A stretch of DNA of 64,000 bases from the NCBI GenBank assembly GCA_028877275.1, contig JAPPFP010000006.1:186001-250000 (forward strand). The letters are read 5' to 3'. The stretch's first letter is position 1; each line of letters starts with the position of its first letter. The position numbers and the translations under genes were made by a program. The DNA is from Acidobacteriota bacterium. GTDB taxonomy: Bacteria > Acidobacteriota > Thermoanaerobaculia > Multivoradales > Multivoraceae. A model generated the notes under the pieces. That model was not told the DNA's origin. It searched no databases and saw only the letters and a program-made list of their open reading frames with translations. Positions 1-8,148 of the stretch are shown here, piece after piece.

Positions 1-154
1 GCCAGCGACTGCCGATCGAGCCGCAGAGACTGAAGTCTTGGCGGAGCGCAGCCGACAACAGCGAGCGTCAAGCCTCCCCATACTCTGAGAAGGCGCGAGC
101 GTCCCCAGGGACCCTCTCCCCGGACCCGAGCAGGCGGGTGTGTTTCCGCCGTCG

Positions 155-1228
155 CTACGCTGGCGCTTCGGCGACGCCGGATGCCCTGGCGCCGGCCCAG
201 CGGTTGAAGCCGAGGTCGCCTCGGACGTCGGCGGTGCTTTCCAGCATCATCGCGTCGCTGGGGATGCCGGTGGAGTCGGCAACGCGGACGAGGCCGTTGA
301 AGATGCCGACGGTGGCGGCGGCTTCGACGAACTTCGCTGGGCCGAGGGTTTCCAGCGCCCTGGCGCGTGCAGCGTCCAGGCCGTCGGCGGCCCGGACGAC
401 CGCTTCCGCGAACGCGGTCAGAACCGCGCCGTCCTCAACGCCGCCGTCAGCGGCGTCCTCCACCGCCGCACTCAGGTCGACCTCTTCTCCTGCTGCCTGG
501 CTGCTCGCCCGGAGCAGCATGGTGTGGGCGGTCGTTCAGTAGAAGCACTGGTTGAGCGCCGAAACCCGGGCCGCGATCAGCTCGACCTGGGGACGGGAGA
601 GTGGACGGTGGTCCCAGACCATCTTCTCGAAATCGGTGGCCGCACCGGAGTACATGGCAACGACCATGCGAAAGAAGGTCCGCACGCCTTCCGGCACCAG
701 GCTCAACGCGCGGGCCACGTTCGCCCGCTTCCAGTCGACGACCTGAACCGGGACCCAGGCGCCGATGTCGCCCATGCCGTCCGGGCGCTCCGCGGTCGGT
801 TCGCCGGCCTCCGGTTCAGGCAGCGGCTCGGGCCCGATCCCCATCGCTTCGCAGAAGGCGTCGGCGGCGACCGTCGTCACGACGACGGAGGCGAGCTCCA
901 CGTAGCGCGCGTCGCCGATCTCGGCAATGATCCCTTCGGCCCATTCGCGGTCGAGATGCATGGGATCGGCGCCGATCTTCCGCGCCGCCTCGATGGCCTT
1001 CTCCGGCAGTGCCGTATCCGGCTCGCCGCGGTTCCGGCCCCAGGGAGGCTCGTTGCGCTGGATGCGCTCCGCGCGAGCGAGAGCCGCGATGGCCACCCGC
1101 TCCGGTCCCGTCCACCAGGTGCCGGGGCGGCCGATGTCGGCCCACGACCTGCGCAGCGCGGTCGTCAGGTCCTCGCGGACGGGAACGGGGAAGCGGCCGG
1201 CGTCAAAGCCCATCCTGTCGGAGCTCAC
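155..1228 (-). CDS. AhpD/carboxymuconolactone decarboxylase-like probable selenoprotein (in-frame TGA = Sec231)
   Basis: The frame is interrupted only by a TGA at 538-536 and continues without shift to a TAG at 155, giving 357 residues if TGA is read as selenocysteine. Residues 216-236 read E-x11-C228-F-Y-U231-T-T-A-H235. This is exactly the AhpD-family layout E-x11-CxxC-xxx-H, with the second (resolving or peroxidatic) Cys replaced by U. Sequence after the TGA keeps the family character: helical, Ala-rich, with an FNxLVRVADSTGIP stretch. AhpD proteins reduce peroxides or carry related thiol chemistry in the cytoplasm. The N-terminal half (about 20-130) looks like a degenerate second CMD-like domain, making this about twice the usual length. 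The start is GTG 1228 overlapping the TGA of the upstream gene (GTGA); ATG 1213 is the alternative. No sel genes are in the window. The competing reading is a nonsense-broken pseudogene, which the conserved downstream sequence and the hairpin argue against. Confidence 0.82.
496..538 (-). promoter_or_regulatory. Candidate bacterial SECIS element behind the TGA codon
   Basis: Reading the minus strand, the TGA (538-536) is followed 24 nt later by a 5-nt loop CGGGC. The loop is closed by a perfect 7-bp stem, GCTGCTC (518-512) with GAGCAGC (506-500). A second short helix CC/GG (522-521 with 497-496) sits below a 2x2 internal loop. Known bacterial SECIS elements lie directly downstream of UGA with the apical loop about 16-37 nt away and a G in the first two loop positions; this hairpin fits on spacing and loop content. 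Folding was done by eye. Confidence 0.65.
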
Positions 1229-2217
1229 GGGCTGCTGCCTTCACCCGTCTTCTCCAGGTGACGGGCGCCACTCAGGGTGTTGTAGACCGCCCAGTTGCCC
1301 TCGTGGCAGGCGTACTCGAACATCTCGTTGTCCGGATCGAAGTAGAGCGGGATGTTCACCGTCCACTGGTCCGTGTAGTTGACCGGATCGTCGATCGTTA
1401 CCGTCCAGTCCACCGTGTGCTCGTCGACGCGCGTGAACCGCTCCACGGAGACGAGTTCCGTGCTGACCGGAATCCCCTTGATCCGGCCCTGGGAGCCGCT
1501 GGTGGCGATCCAGCCCTTGTCGGAGAAGTTCTTCGTCTCGACGACCAGGGTGTCGCCGTCCCAGTAGCCGCGGGAGTCGCCGTTCCAGAGGTGGAGGTCT
1601 TCGGGGATGCGCTCCCGGCCGTCAATCGGGATGAAGCGGACGTCGTTGATCATCTCGGAGTAGATGACGACGTACTCCGGCGTCTGGGCGATCCGGTAGT
1701 TGTTGTTGTAGCCGGCCGGGAACAGGTGCCCGGGGACGCCACGGGTGATGCAGCGATCCCAGACGCTCATGTACTCGTACGACTCGAACATCTTCACCAG
1801 ATTGTCCGCGCGAACCTGCTGAGCCGCTGGCCGCACAGGGACCCGGCCGTTCGGGGGGTCGACGACCAGGGAGGTCCGCCGGCTGCCGACGATCTTCGTT
1901 CCGAGCTCCAGCCAGTGCAGGTTGTAAGCGCCGACGTTCTGGCCGGCCTCGGCCTTCTGGGCAGGCTGCTCCGCCCGGCTCTGGATCATGTTCTGGCGGG
2001 CCGCCTCGGCCTGAGCGACCTCTTCCTCGGTGAGGAAGGCCTTGTCGCCCATCTCGACGGGCCGCTCGAAGGGCGTCAGGGTGGTGTTCGTCCAAAGGCC
2101 CTGGAGGTCCGGATGGCCCCAGGCGGTGCGCGGCGTCTTCCAGTCGTCCGCCGCCAGAGCGGGCGCCGCGAACAGTCCTGCCGCCACGGCGAGAGCGAGC
2201 GTCGTTCGTCCCATCAT
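1225..2217 (-). CDS. Secreted PDLxGxW-family protein, paralogue 1
   Basis: 330 residues, function unknown. The start ATG 2217 (a second ATG follows directly) is preceded by GGAGGAAG 6 nt upstream and opens a clear Sec signal peptide ending ALA-A near residue 22; the longer frame to 2280 has no ribosome site. The mature N-terminus carries TAWGHPDLQGLWTN, the hallmark of this family in the window. Other shared motifs are SLVVDPPNGR, DRCITRG, a YNNN..EYVVIYSEMINDVR stretch, WDGDTLVVETKNF, SVERFTR and the C-terminal FEYACHEGN. The Cys in DRC and ACHEGN are conserved between paralogues and could form a disulfide. The downstream selenoprotein gene overlaps its stop codon (GTGA), implying translational coupling and a possible functional link. 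I know no biochemical role for this family. Confidence 0.85.
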   Translation of the reverse strand: MMGRTTLALAVAAGLFAAPALAADDWKTPRTAWGHPDLQGLWTNTTLTPFERPVEMGDKAFLTEEEVAQAEAARQNMIQSRAEQPAQKAEAGQNVGAYNLHWLELGTKIVGSRRTSLVVDPPNGRVPVRPAAQQVRADNLVKMFESYEYMSVWDRCITRGVPGHLFPAGYNNNYRIAQTPEYVVIYSEMINDVRFIPIDGRERIPEDLHLWNGDSRGYWDGDTLVVETKNFSDKGWIATSGSQGRIKGIPVSTELVSVERFTRVDEHTVDWTVTIDDPVNYTDQWTVNIPLYFDPDNEMFEYACHEGNWAVYNTLSGARHLEKTGEGSSP

Positions 2218-2293
2218 CGGTGACTTCCTCCGTCTGCGTTCGGTGCCTCTGCCTGCGTTGGGTGGTTGCGAGGCTATCAAGGCGGTCGCCTCC

Positions 2294-3301
2294 TCAGTTG
2301 TCGCTCATCAGCGCCTGCGCGCGCCGCCAGCGCTCGACGATCCGGTCCTCCCGCTCGTACTCGAAACGTCCCGTACCCGCGGCGTAGAGATCCTTCTCGT
2401 CGGGTGGGCTGTCGTGGAGATGACGGGCCGTGGCGCGGGTCGCGGTCTCCGGATCAACCACGTCGCGGTAGCCGAGCAGGGTGCGGGCCTTCGACATGTC
2501 GAGAAGCTGATTGGACTTCTCCGCGAGCGGGAAGACGCCTCGACAGAAGGGCGCCGGCACGCCGATCAGCTCCATCTCCGCGTCGAGTTCGTCGATGATG
2601 ACCTCCGCCACGGCGCGGCAACTGATCACCCGTTCGTCGCCGGCGTTGAACGCCTCTCCCGCGGCTTCCGGCCTGGTGGCGGCGAGGTAGACGAGGCGAG
2701 CAAGGTTCTCCGCGTAGCCGCGCTGGAAGTAGGTCACGCCGTCGTGGGGAAGGATCATGAAGGGCCGCCGGTCGAGAATCCGCCTGACCACCGCCCACTC
2801 GTGGTTCATCGGTGTGCGCGGGCCGTAGACGCCCGGGTAGCGCAGGATGACGACCTCGAAGTCGCCGCGGCCGTGCTGCTCGAAGAGCTGGTCCTCGCCC
2901 GCGGCCACCTTGCCGGTGTAGTTCTTTGCGTCGTACTGGCGCGGCGCGAACTCCGGGATCGGCAGCGGAATCCGGCCTTCTGGCGTCGGCGGTTGCGAGC
3001 CCCTGTAGACGGGCTGACCGGTAATGCCAACGAGGCGTCTTGTCTTCCCGGCGAGTTCGTCGGCCAGCGTGCGCAGCCGGCCGTACATGCACACCGCGAT
3101 GTCCCACTCGCGCGAGGCGATCCTGGCGCGGATGTCGTCGCGGTCGCGGGCGTTGCCGAGGATGCGCTCCACCGGACCGTCGAAGTCGACGGGATGGCGG
3201 CCGGAGTGAAAGATCGAGACTTCGTGTCCCGCTCGAAGGAAGGTGTTGACGATCGGCGGGCCGGTGGGGCCGGTGCCGCCGACAACTAGTATGCGTGCCA
3301 T
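2294..3301 (-). CDS. NAD-dependent epimerase/dehydratase (extended SDR)
   Basis: 335 residues. The N-terminus [15 protein letters not shown] is the Rossmann GxxGxxG dinucleotide-binding loop of extended short-chain dehydrogenases. Further support comes from LRYPGVYGP, typical of the substrate-side region of sugar epimerases, and a Y-x3-K pair (YTGK) at about residue 128. It probably acts on a nucleotide sugar or related cytoplasmic substrate; the substrate cannot be told. Start ATG 3301 lacks a Shine-Dalgarno and has TACACT 7 nt upstream, suggesting a leaderless transcript. The start codon overlaps that of the divergent PQQ gene (shared CATG, 3299-3302). It is upstream of the PDLxGxW gene in the same orientation with a 76-nt gap. 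Confidence 0.86.
   Translation of the reverse strand: MARILVVGGTGPTGPPIVNTFLRAGHEVSIFHSGRHPVDFDGPVERILGNARDRDDIRARIASREWDIAVCMYGRLRTLADELAGKTRRLVGITGQPVYRGSQPPTPEGRIPLPIPEFAPRQYDAKNYTGKVAAGEDQLFEQHGRGDFEVVILRYPGVYGPRTPMNHEWAVVRRILDRRPFMILPHDGVTYFQRGYAENLARLVYLAATRPEAAGEAFNAGDERVISCRAVAEVIIDELDAEMELIGVPAPFCRGVFPLAEKSNQLLDMSKARTLLGYRDVVDPETATRATARHLHDSPPDEKDLYAAGTGRFEYEREDRIVERWRRAQALMSDN
3287..3292 (+). promoter_or_regulatory. Leaderless -10 of the cytochrome c-PQQ gene
   Basis: TAGTAT, 7 nt before ATG 3300; it lies inside the start of the divergent epimerase gene. Confidence 0.4.
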
Positions 3302-5456
3302 GGCGCGGAGTGTACGCGGGTTCGCAGCGGGGTTGGCTCTGCTCCTGGCGGCCGTCGCGAGTGTCGACGCGCGGCAGCAGGTCGAACCGTTGCGAGTCTT
3401 CACCGTCGAGCAGGCGGAGCGTGGACGGGCGCTCTACGAGGGAATCTGCGTCGAATGCCACCTCTCGAGCCTGGCCGGCGCGAACGAAGCGCCTCCTCTG
3501 CTCGGCGCGGACTTTCTCGACGCCTGGGGAGCCGGCGCCGTGGTCGACCTCGCAGACACGATCCGGGTCACGATGCCGCCCGAGAACCGGAACTCTCTGA
3601 CGCCGCAGCAGACCTTCGACCTCGCTGCCTTCGTGCTGCTACGGAATGGCGCATCCCCCGGCGATGAAGCTCTGATGCCGGACAGCTCCGGTCTCGCCGT
3701 CTCACTGGGCAATCTGGGGTTGAGGGGTGCAGCGGCTTCCCCGAGGGACCCAGCCGTGCTTGCGGAACGCGACGTCCGGTCTCCTGCCGAAGCGGAGGAG
3801 GAGCACGTCACGCCGCCCGGGGAACGGGAGATCGAGGACTTCGAACCGGTGACGACCGAGATGCTGCTCGACCCGGACCCCGGCGACTGGTTGATGTTCC
3901 GGCGGACCTACGACGGGCAGGGCCACAGCCCGCTGGATCAGATCGACACGGACAATGTCGGCGACCTGCGGATGGCCTGGTCCTGGGCGATGGCCGATGG
4001 CGTGAATCAGCCGACGCCGCTGGTCTACCGCGGGGTCATGTACCTGGCCAACCCGGGCAACATCATCCAGGCGTTGGAGGCCGACACGGGCACCCTGATA
4101 TGGGAATACGACCGGGGGCTGGAGGGCGATCTGGCGCGCGGGTTCAACCAGCTCCGCAACCTCGCGATCTGGGGCGACCGGATCTTCGTCGCCACCAAGG
4201 ACGCGGCGATGCTCGCGCTCGACGCCCGGAGCGGGCGGCCGCTATGGGAGACGCAGATTGCCGATCCGGCGAAGCGCTACCGGAACACGAGCGGTCCGAT
4301 CGTGGTCGATGGGCTCGTGATCAACGGCATCAACGGTTGTATCCGCTACTACGAGGACAGTTGCTTCATCACCGCCCACGATGCCGAGACCGGCGAAGAG
4401 CGGTGGCGCACGTACACCATCGCCCGTCCCGGTGAGCCCGGAGGCGACACCTGGGGCGATCTGCCGCTCATGCTGCGCGGCGGCGGCGACTCCTGGATCC
4501 CGGGTAGCTACGACCCTGAACTGGAGCTCATCTACTGGCCGGTGGCGCAGGCCAAACCCTGGGTGCCGGCGAGCAGGGGCCTGACGATCGACCACGAAGT
4601 GCTCTACACGAACTCGACCCTGGCGATGCGACCCGGCGACGGGGAGATCGTCTTCTACCGCCAGCATGTGCCCGGCGAGGCCCTCGATCTCGACGAGGCG
4701 TTCGAGCAGGTCCTCATCGACCGCGGCGGTCAGCGGCTACTGCTCACCTCCGGCAAACACGGGATCCTGTGGAAGCTCGACCGGACGGACGGCTCCTTCG
4801 TCGCGCTTGAGGAGATGGTGTTCCAGAACGTCTTCGACCACATCGATCGCGAGACTGGCGAAGTCCGGTATCGGGAGGACATCGCGTCGGCCGGGATCGG
4901 GGACTGGGTCTCGGTCTGTCCCAGCACGGCCGGAGGCCACAACTGGCAGGCCTCCTCCTACAGCCCCGCGCACGGGTTGCTGGTCGTGCCGCTGAGCCAG
5001 AGCTGCCTCGACATCTCCGGCCGCGAACCGCGCTTCGAAGAGGGGGCGGGGGGCGAACGGGCGGACCGGAAGTGGTTCGAGATGCCCGGTACGGAGGGAC
5101 GGCTCGGCAAGCTCGCGGCCTACGACGTGGACACGATGGAGGAGGTCTGGAGCATCGAGCAGCGGCCGGCCTTCCTGACCGCGGCCCTGACCACGGCCGG
5201 CGGGGTCGTCTTCGCCGGCGACATCGACCGGCGGTTCCGGGCCTGGGACACCGCGACGGGTCGAGAACTCTGGGGAACGCGCCTGCCGACATCGGTGCAG
5301 GGCTTCCCGGTCAGCTACGACGTCGACGGCGTCCAGTACGTGGCGGTGTCGACGGGGCTCGGGGGCGGGAGTCCGCGTTTCGTTCCTGCCCGAGTCAGTC
5401 CGGAGATCCGCTATCCGCAAAGCGGGAATGGTCTGTTCGTCTTCCGCCTGCCGTAG
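3300..5456 (+). CDS. Cytochrome c-PQQ dehydrogenase fusion (periplasmic quinoprotein)
   Basis: 718 residues from ATG 3300. A signal peptide (residues 1-24, ending VDA-R) is followed by a class I cytochrome c domain with heme motif CVECH at 50-54 and a likely axial Met in TMPPENRNS. From about residue 195 to the end is a PQQ-type beta-propeller with Trp-docking repeats such as [36 protein letters not shown] and GRELWGT. Such enzymes oxidise alcohols or related substrates in the periplasm and pass electrons to c-type cytochromes. In the best-known quinohemoprotein dehydrogenases the heme domain is C-terminal; here it is N-terminal. The substrate is unknown. There is no Shine-Dalgarno; TAGTAT lies 7 nt before the ATG. 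Alternative in-frame starts are ATG 3291 and ATG 3243. Confidence 0.9.
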   Translation: MARSVRGFAAGLALLLAAVASVDARQQVEPLRVFTVEQAERGRALYEGICVECHLSSLAGANEAPPLLGADFLDAWGAGAVVDLADTIRVTMPPENRNSLTPQQTFDLAAFVLLRNGASPGDEALMPDSSGLAVSLGNLGLRGAAASPRDPAVLAERDVRSPAEAEEEHVTPPGEREIEDFEPVTTEMLLDPDPGDWLMFRRTYDGQGHSPLDQIDTDNVGDLRMAWSWAMADGVNQPTPLVYRGVMYLANPGNIIQALEADTGTLIWEYDRGLEGDLARGFNQLRNLAIWGDRIFVATKDAAMLALDARSGRPLWETQIADPAKRYRNTSGPIVVDGLVINGINGCIRYYEDSCFITAHDAETGEERWRTYTIARPGEPGGDTWGDLPLMLRGGGDSWIPGSYDPELELIYWPVAQAKPWVPASRGLTIDHEVLYTNSTLAMRPGDGEIVFYRQHVPGEALDLDEAFEQVLIDRGGQRLLLTSGKHGILWKLDRTDGSFVALEEMVFQNVFDHIDRETGEVRYREDIASAGIGDWVSVCPSTAGGHNWQASSYSPAHGLLVVPLSQSCLDISGREPRFEEGAGGERADRKWFEMPGTEGRLGKLAAYDVDTMEEVWSIEQRPAFLTAALTTAGGVVFAGDIDRRFRAWDTATGRELWGTRLPTSVQGFPVSYDVDGVQYVAVSTGLGGGSPRFVPARVSPEIRYPQSGNGLFVFRLP
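3309..3314 (-). promoter_or_regulatory. Leaderless -10 of the epimerase gene
   Basis: TACACT on the minus strand, 7 nt before ATG 3301; it lies inside the PQQ gene. Confidence 0.4.
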
Positions 5457-5468
5457 CCTGGCCTTCGC

Positions 5469-5474
5469 TATAGT
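5469..5474 (+). promoter_or_regulatory. Leaderless -10 of PDLxGxW paralogue 2
   Basis: TATAGT, 8 nt before ATG 5483. Confidence 0.45.
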
Positions 5475-5482
5475 CCGCCATC

Positions 5483-6298
5483 ATGAAAAAGCACAGCTTG
5501 GCCGTGTCGCTGCCGGCGATGCTGCTTCTCGCCGTGTCTGCGGCGGTGCAGGCACAGGAAGGCGCCTACCAGGCGCCCCGGACGCCTGACGGCGATCCGG
5601 ATCTGAACGGCATCTGGCAAACGATGAACAGCGCGCACTGGGGCCTCGAAGCTCACCACGCGCGGCGCACGCCGGTGCCTCAGTACGGGGCCCTGGGGGC
5701 GATTCCGGCCGGGCTGAGCGTTGTGGAGGGCGGCGAGATTCCGTATCAGGACTGGGCGCTCGAGCAGCGCAACTCGAACCGGGAGGACTGGCTGAACCTG
5801 GACCCGGCGGCGAAGTGCTTCATTCCGGGCATTCCGCGGGCCAACTACATGCCCCTGCCCTTCCAGATCGTGCAGACCCCGAAGGCGGTCTTCTTCGCCT
5901 ACGAGTGGGGCGGCAACAGCCGCGCGGTTCGGCTCGACCGCCCAGGCACCAGAGCGGTATTGCCGTCCTGGATGGGCTACTCGCTCGGGCACTGGGAGGG
6001 CGACACCCTGGTGGTCGAGGTCACCGACCAGGTCGCCGACACCTGGTTCGACGCCTCGGGTAACTTCCACAGCGAGGAGCTCCAGGTCGTCGAACGGTAC
6101 ACGCGCACCGGACCGGACTCGATGCACTACGAGGCGACGATCACCGATCCGAACGTGTTCACCGAGCCATGGACGATCAGCATGCCGCTCTACCGGCGCC
6201 TCGAGGAGAACGCGCGCCTGCTCGAGTTCAAGTGCATTCCGCTCGGGGGAGAGGACGCGGCCTACGGCCATCTGCGCCGCGGGACGACGCCAGAGTGA
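5483..6298 (+). CDS. Secreted PDLxGxW-family protein, paralogue 2
   Basis: 271 residues, function unknown. The signal peptide MKKHSLAV...VQA-Q is followed by APRTPDGDPDLNGIWQ, the family opening motif. Shared downstream motifs include KCFIPGIP, QIVQTPKAVFFAYEW, HWEGDTLVVEVTD and VVERYTRTG. The C-terminal Cys lies in EFKCIPLGG rather than in the ACHEGN form of the longer paralogues, so this is a divergent, shorter subtype. It lacks a Shine-Dalgarno; TATAGT lies 8 nt before the ATG, fitting leaderless transcription. It lies 26 nt after the PQQ dehydrogenase and 14 nt before the next paralogue, so the genes may be co-expressed. A role as an accessory to periplasmic oxidation is only a guess from position. 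Confidence 0.85.
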   Translation: MKKHSLAVSLPAMLLLAVSAAVQAQEGAYQAPRTPDGDPDLNGIWQTMNSAHWGLEAHHARRTPVPQYGALGAIPAGLSVVEGGEIPYQDWALEQRNSNREDWLNLDPAAKCFIPGIPRANYMPLPFQIVQTPKAVFFAYEWGGNSRAVRLDRPGTRAVLPSWMGYSLGHWEGDTLVVEVTDQVADTWFDASGNFHSEELQVVERYTRTGPDSMHYEATITDPNVFTEPWTISMPLYRRLEENARLLEFKCIPLGGEDAAYGHLRRGTTPE

Positions 6299-6312
6299 AA
6301 GGAGTCGAAGTC

Positions 6313-7383
6313 ATGAAGCACCGACTGTCCGCAAGCACCGTCGTTCTCGTCGTCGCCGCCCTGGTCGTCACCGGGGCCGTGTACGCCGAGGATGAGAAGC
6401 TCGTTACGTCCTGGGGCGTTCCGGACCTGCAGGGCACCTGGGACTACCGCTCGATCACGCCGCTCGAGCGGCCGGCGGAGTTCGGCGACAAGGCGACCCT
6501 GACCGCCGAAGAGGCGGCGGCGCTGGAGCAGAGGCGCAGGGAGGCCCGCGCCGCGCGCGCGGCGCAGGGAGGCGGTGATGTCGACCCCAGCCAGGGCGAT
6601 GTCGACGTGGGCTACAACTCCTTCTGGCTGGATCTCGGCGACAAGGTTTCGGGCACGATGCGGACGTCCCTGGTGATCGATCCGCCGAACGGCCGCTTGC
6701 CGAAGATGACGGACGGGGCGATCCGCCGGGTGAACGAGCGCTACGCCCTCTGGGGCCAGCCGCCGGCCGGCCCGGAAGAGCGGAACTCGTACGAGCGCTG
6801 CATCATCGGCTTCAATGCCGGTCCGCCGATGACGCCGGGCGCTTACAACAACATGATGGAGATCTTCCAGTCGCCGGGCTATGTCGCGATCATGACCGAG
6901 ATGATCAACGATCACCGGGTGATCCCGACCGACGGCCGGGAGCACGCCGACGAGAGCATGCGTTTCTGGAAGGGCGACTCCTCAGGCGCCTGGGACGGCG
7001 ACACCTTCGTCGTGACGACGAAGAACTACACCGAGCACACGGCCTACCGGGGGACCGGGCCGAACCTGATCCTGACCGAGCGCTTCACCCGCACCGGTCC
7101 GGACGCTCTGCTCTACGAGTACACCGTCGACGACCCCGAGTCGTTCGAAGCTCCCTGGACGAGCGCCCTCGAGATGCGGCGGAGTGACGATCCGGTCCTC
7201 GAGTACGCCTGCCACGAGGGCAACCGCGCAATGACCCTCATGCTCCGCGGCGCACGTCACCGGGAACAGCAGGGCACAGCCGAAGACGGCAAGGACTGGC
7301 TGGCTAGCTGGTACGGCGGCCAGAACCGCGTCGACGCCGCGCGGGAGGCGCTGGAGGCGGCGAAGGAGGAGCAGGACCAGTGA
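6313..7383 (+). CDS. Secreted PDLxGxW-family protein, paralogue 3
   Basis: 356 residues, function unknown. The start ATG 6313 has AAAGGAG 8 nt upstream and begins the signal peptide MKHRLSAS...VYA-E. Family motifs in order are SWGVPDLQGTWDYRS, LVIDPPNGRLP, YERCIIGF, GYVAIMTEMINDHR, WDGDTFVVTTKNYTE, LTERFTRTG and LEYACHEGN. A charged, helix-prone tail (about 320-356, rich in Glu, Ala and Lys) extends beyond the family core. The stop overlaps the start of a 39-residue membrane peptide (GTGA). The close resemblance to the proteins at 1225-2217 and 52453-54578 indicates repeated duplication. Confidence 0.86.
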   Translation: MKHRLSASTVVLVVAALVVTGAVYAEDEKLVTSWGVPDLQGTWDYRSITPLERPAEFGDKATLTAEEAAALEQRRREARAARAAQGGGDVDPSQGDVDVGYNSFWLDLGDKVSGTMRTSLVIDPPNGRLPKMTDGAIRRVNERYALWGQPPAGPEERNSYERCIIGFNAGPPMTPGAYNNMMEIFQSPGYVAIMTEMINDHRVIPTDGREHADESMRFWKGDSSGAWDGDTFVVTTKNYTEHTAYRGTGPNLILTERFTRTGPDALLYEYTVDDPESFEAPWTSALEMRRSDDPVLEYACHEGNRAMTLMLRGARHREQQGTAEDGKDWLASWYGGQNRVDAAREALEAAKEEQDQ

Positions 7384-7499
7384 CCGATTTTCACTTCTTC
7401 ATCCTGCTGGCCGTGGTCTTCATCGGCCTGGAGGTTGTTGCCTCCTTCGGCGTGCTGGACGACGACGACGAACCGAGCCAGGCCACCGGCGACGGCTGA
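7380..7499 (+). CDS. Small single-span membrane protein, 39 residues
   Basis: A short frame starting GTG 7380 within the stop of the preceding gene (GTGA) and ending TGA 7499. It encodes MTDFHFFILLAVVFIGLEVV, then ASFGVL and an acidic tail DDDDEPSQATGDG. AAGGAGGA lies about 10 nt before the GTG. Residues 5-24 are a convincing transmembrane helix and the tail is acidic, like many coupled membrane microproteins. Function is unknown; coupling suggests it acts with the exported protein encoded just upstream. No homologue recognised. Confidence 0.55.
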   Translation: MTDFHFFILLAVVFIGLEVVASFGVLDDDDEPSQATGDG

Positions 7500-7532
7500 G
7501 CAGGCCTTCGGCCGCCGCGGTTCGTTCCGCTG

Positions 7533-7979
7533 CTACTGCTCGGTCGGGTCGGCGCCGTCACGCGGCGCGCCGGTGCCGGATGAACCCATGAACAGGCTGC
7601 GGCCGTCCGGTAGCTTCATGTCACGGCCGCTGCCGCGGCAGTTCGGCGTGCACATCTGGTCCTTGCTCTGGTAGCCGCGGACCACGACTTCCGTGCCGGG
7701 CCTCAGCAGGGTACGGGTCAGGCCCCGACGGACCAGGGTGTTGGGCGTGCCGGCCTCGAGTTCCCAAGTCATGGTCTCGCCGCTGTCCAGGGTGGTTTCG
7801 ACGTGGACCCAGGCGTGGGGGTTGATCCACTCCACCTTGGTGATCTTGCCCTCGACCTTGATCGGCAGGTTCGCGTCGAACTCGGCCGAAAAGGCGTGGT
7901 GAGCGAGGGACGGGCCGGTCGCGCTCAGGCTCAGCGCGAGAATGGCCACGGGCAGGACTCGGTGGGCTCGTCGGGACAT
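7533..7979 (-). CDS. DUF6152 family exported protein
   Basis: 148 residues. The start ATG 7979 has AGGAGG about 7 nt upstream, followed by a signal peptide ending SLA-H. The mature protein opens HHAFSAEFDANLPIKVEG and KITKVEWINPHAWVHVE, the diagnostic pattern of DUF6152 (small exported beta-rich proteins of unknown role with conserved N-terminal HH and NPHAW). Two Cys in MCTPNCRG may bind metal or pair. It is divergent from the TonB receptor across a 169-nt spacer that contains a perfect inverted repeat. Confidence 0.88.
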   Translation of the reverse strand: MSRRAHRVLPVAILALSLSATGPSLAHHAFSAEFDANLPIKVEGKITKVEWINPHAWVHVETTLDSGETMTWELEAGTPNTLVRRGLTRTLLRPGTEVVVRGYQSKDQMCTPNCRGSGRDMKLPDGRSLFMGSSGTGAPRDGADPTEQ

Positions 7980-8022
7980 CTTGAACCTCCTGTTGGACGT
8001 TGATCTTAGTTGAGAACGCCCT

Positions 8023-8036
8023 CTCCCAGTTGGGAG
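8023..8036. promoter_or_regulatory. Inverted repeat in divergent promoter region
   Basis: CTCCCA-GT-TGGGAG is a perfect 6-bp inverted repeat between the divergent DUF6152 and TonB-receptor genes, directly before TATCAT. Its position suits an operator or promoter-proximal control site. No regulator gene is adjacent. Confidence 0.3.
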
Positions 8037-8148
8037 TATCATTCTCCGCACAGGCCCAAGCGTTTAGCTCGTGATCCGGTTGGTAGGTCGACGCCTGGCT
8101 GGCGGCGAGCCGATTGCGCACCGTCCGAACCGGAGTAAGGAGGCGAGA

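Noticed and set aside
1..154. Possible gene at the left edge
   Set aside because: No frame with a start, domain or codon bias is visible; treated as intergenic.
536..538. TGA as a nonsense mutation or sequencing error creating a pseudogene
   Set aside because: The frame continues 126 codons without another stop, the AhpD spacing E-x11-C-x2-U-x3-H is exact through the TGA, and a SECIS-like hairpin follows. Not fully excluded without reads or sel genes.
140..1261. A 373-residue plus-strand ORF
   Set aside because: Antisense to the selenoprotein candidate; no ribosome site or recognisable domain.
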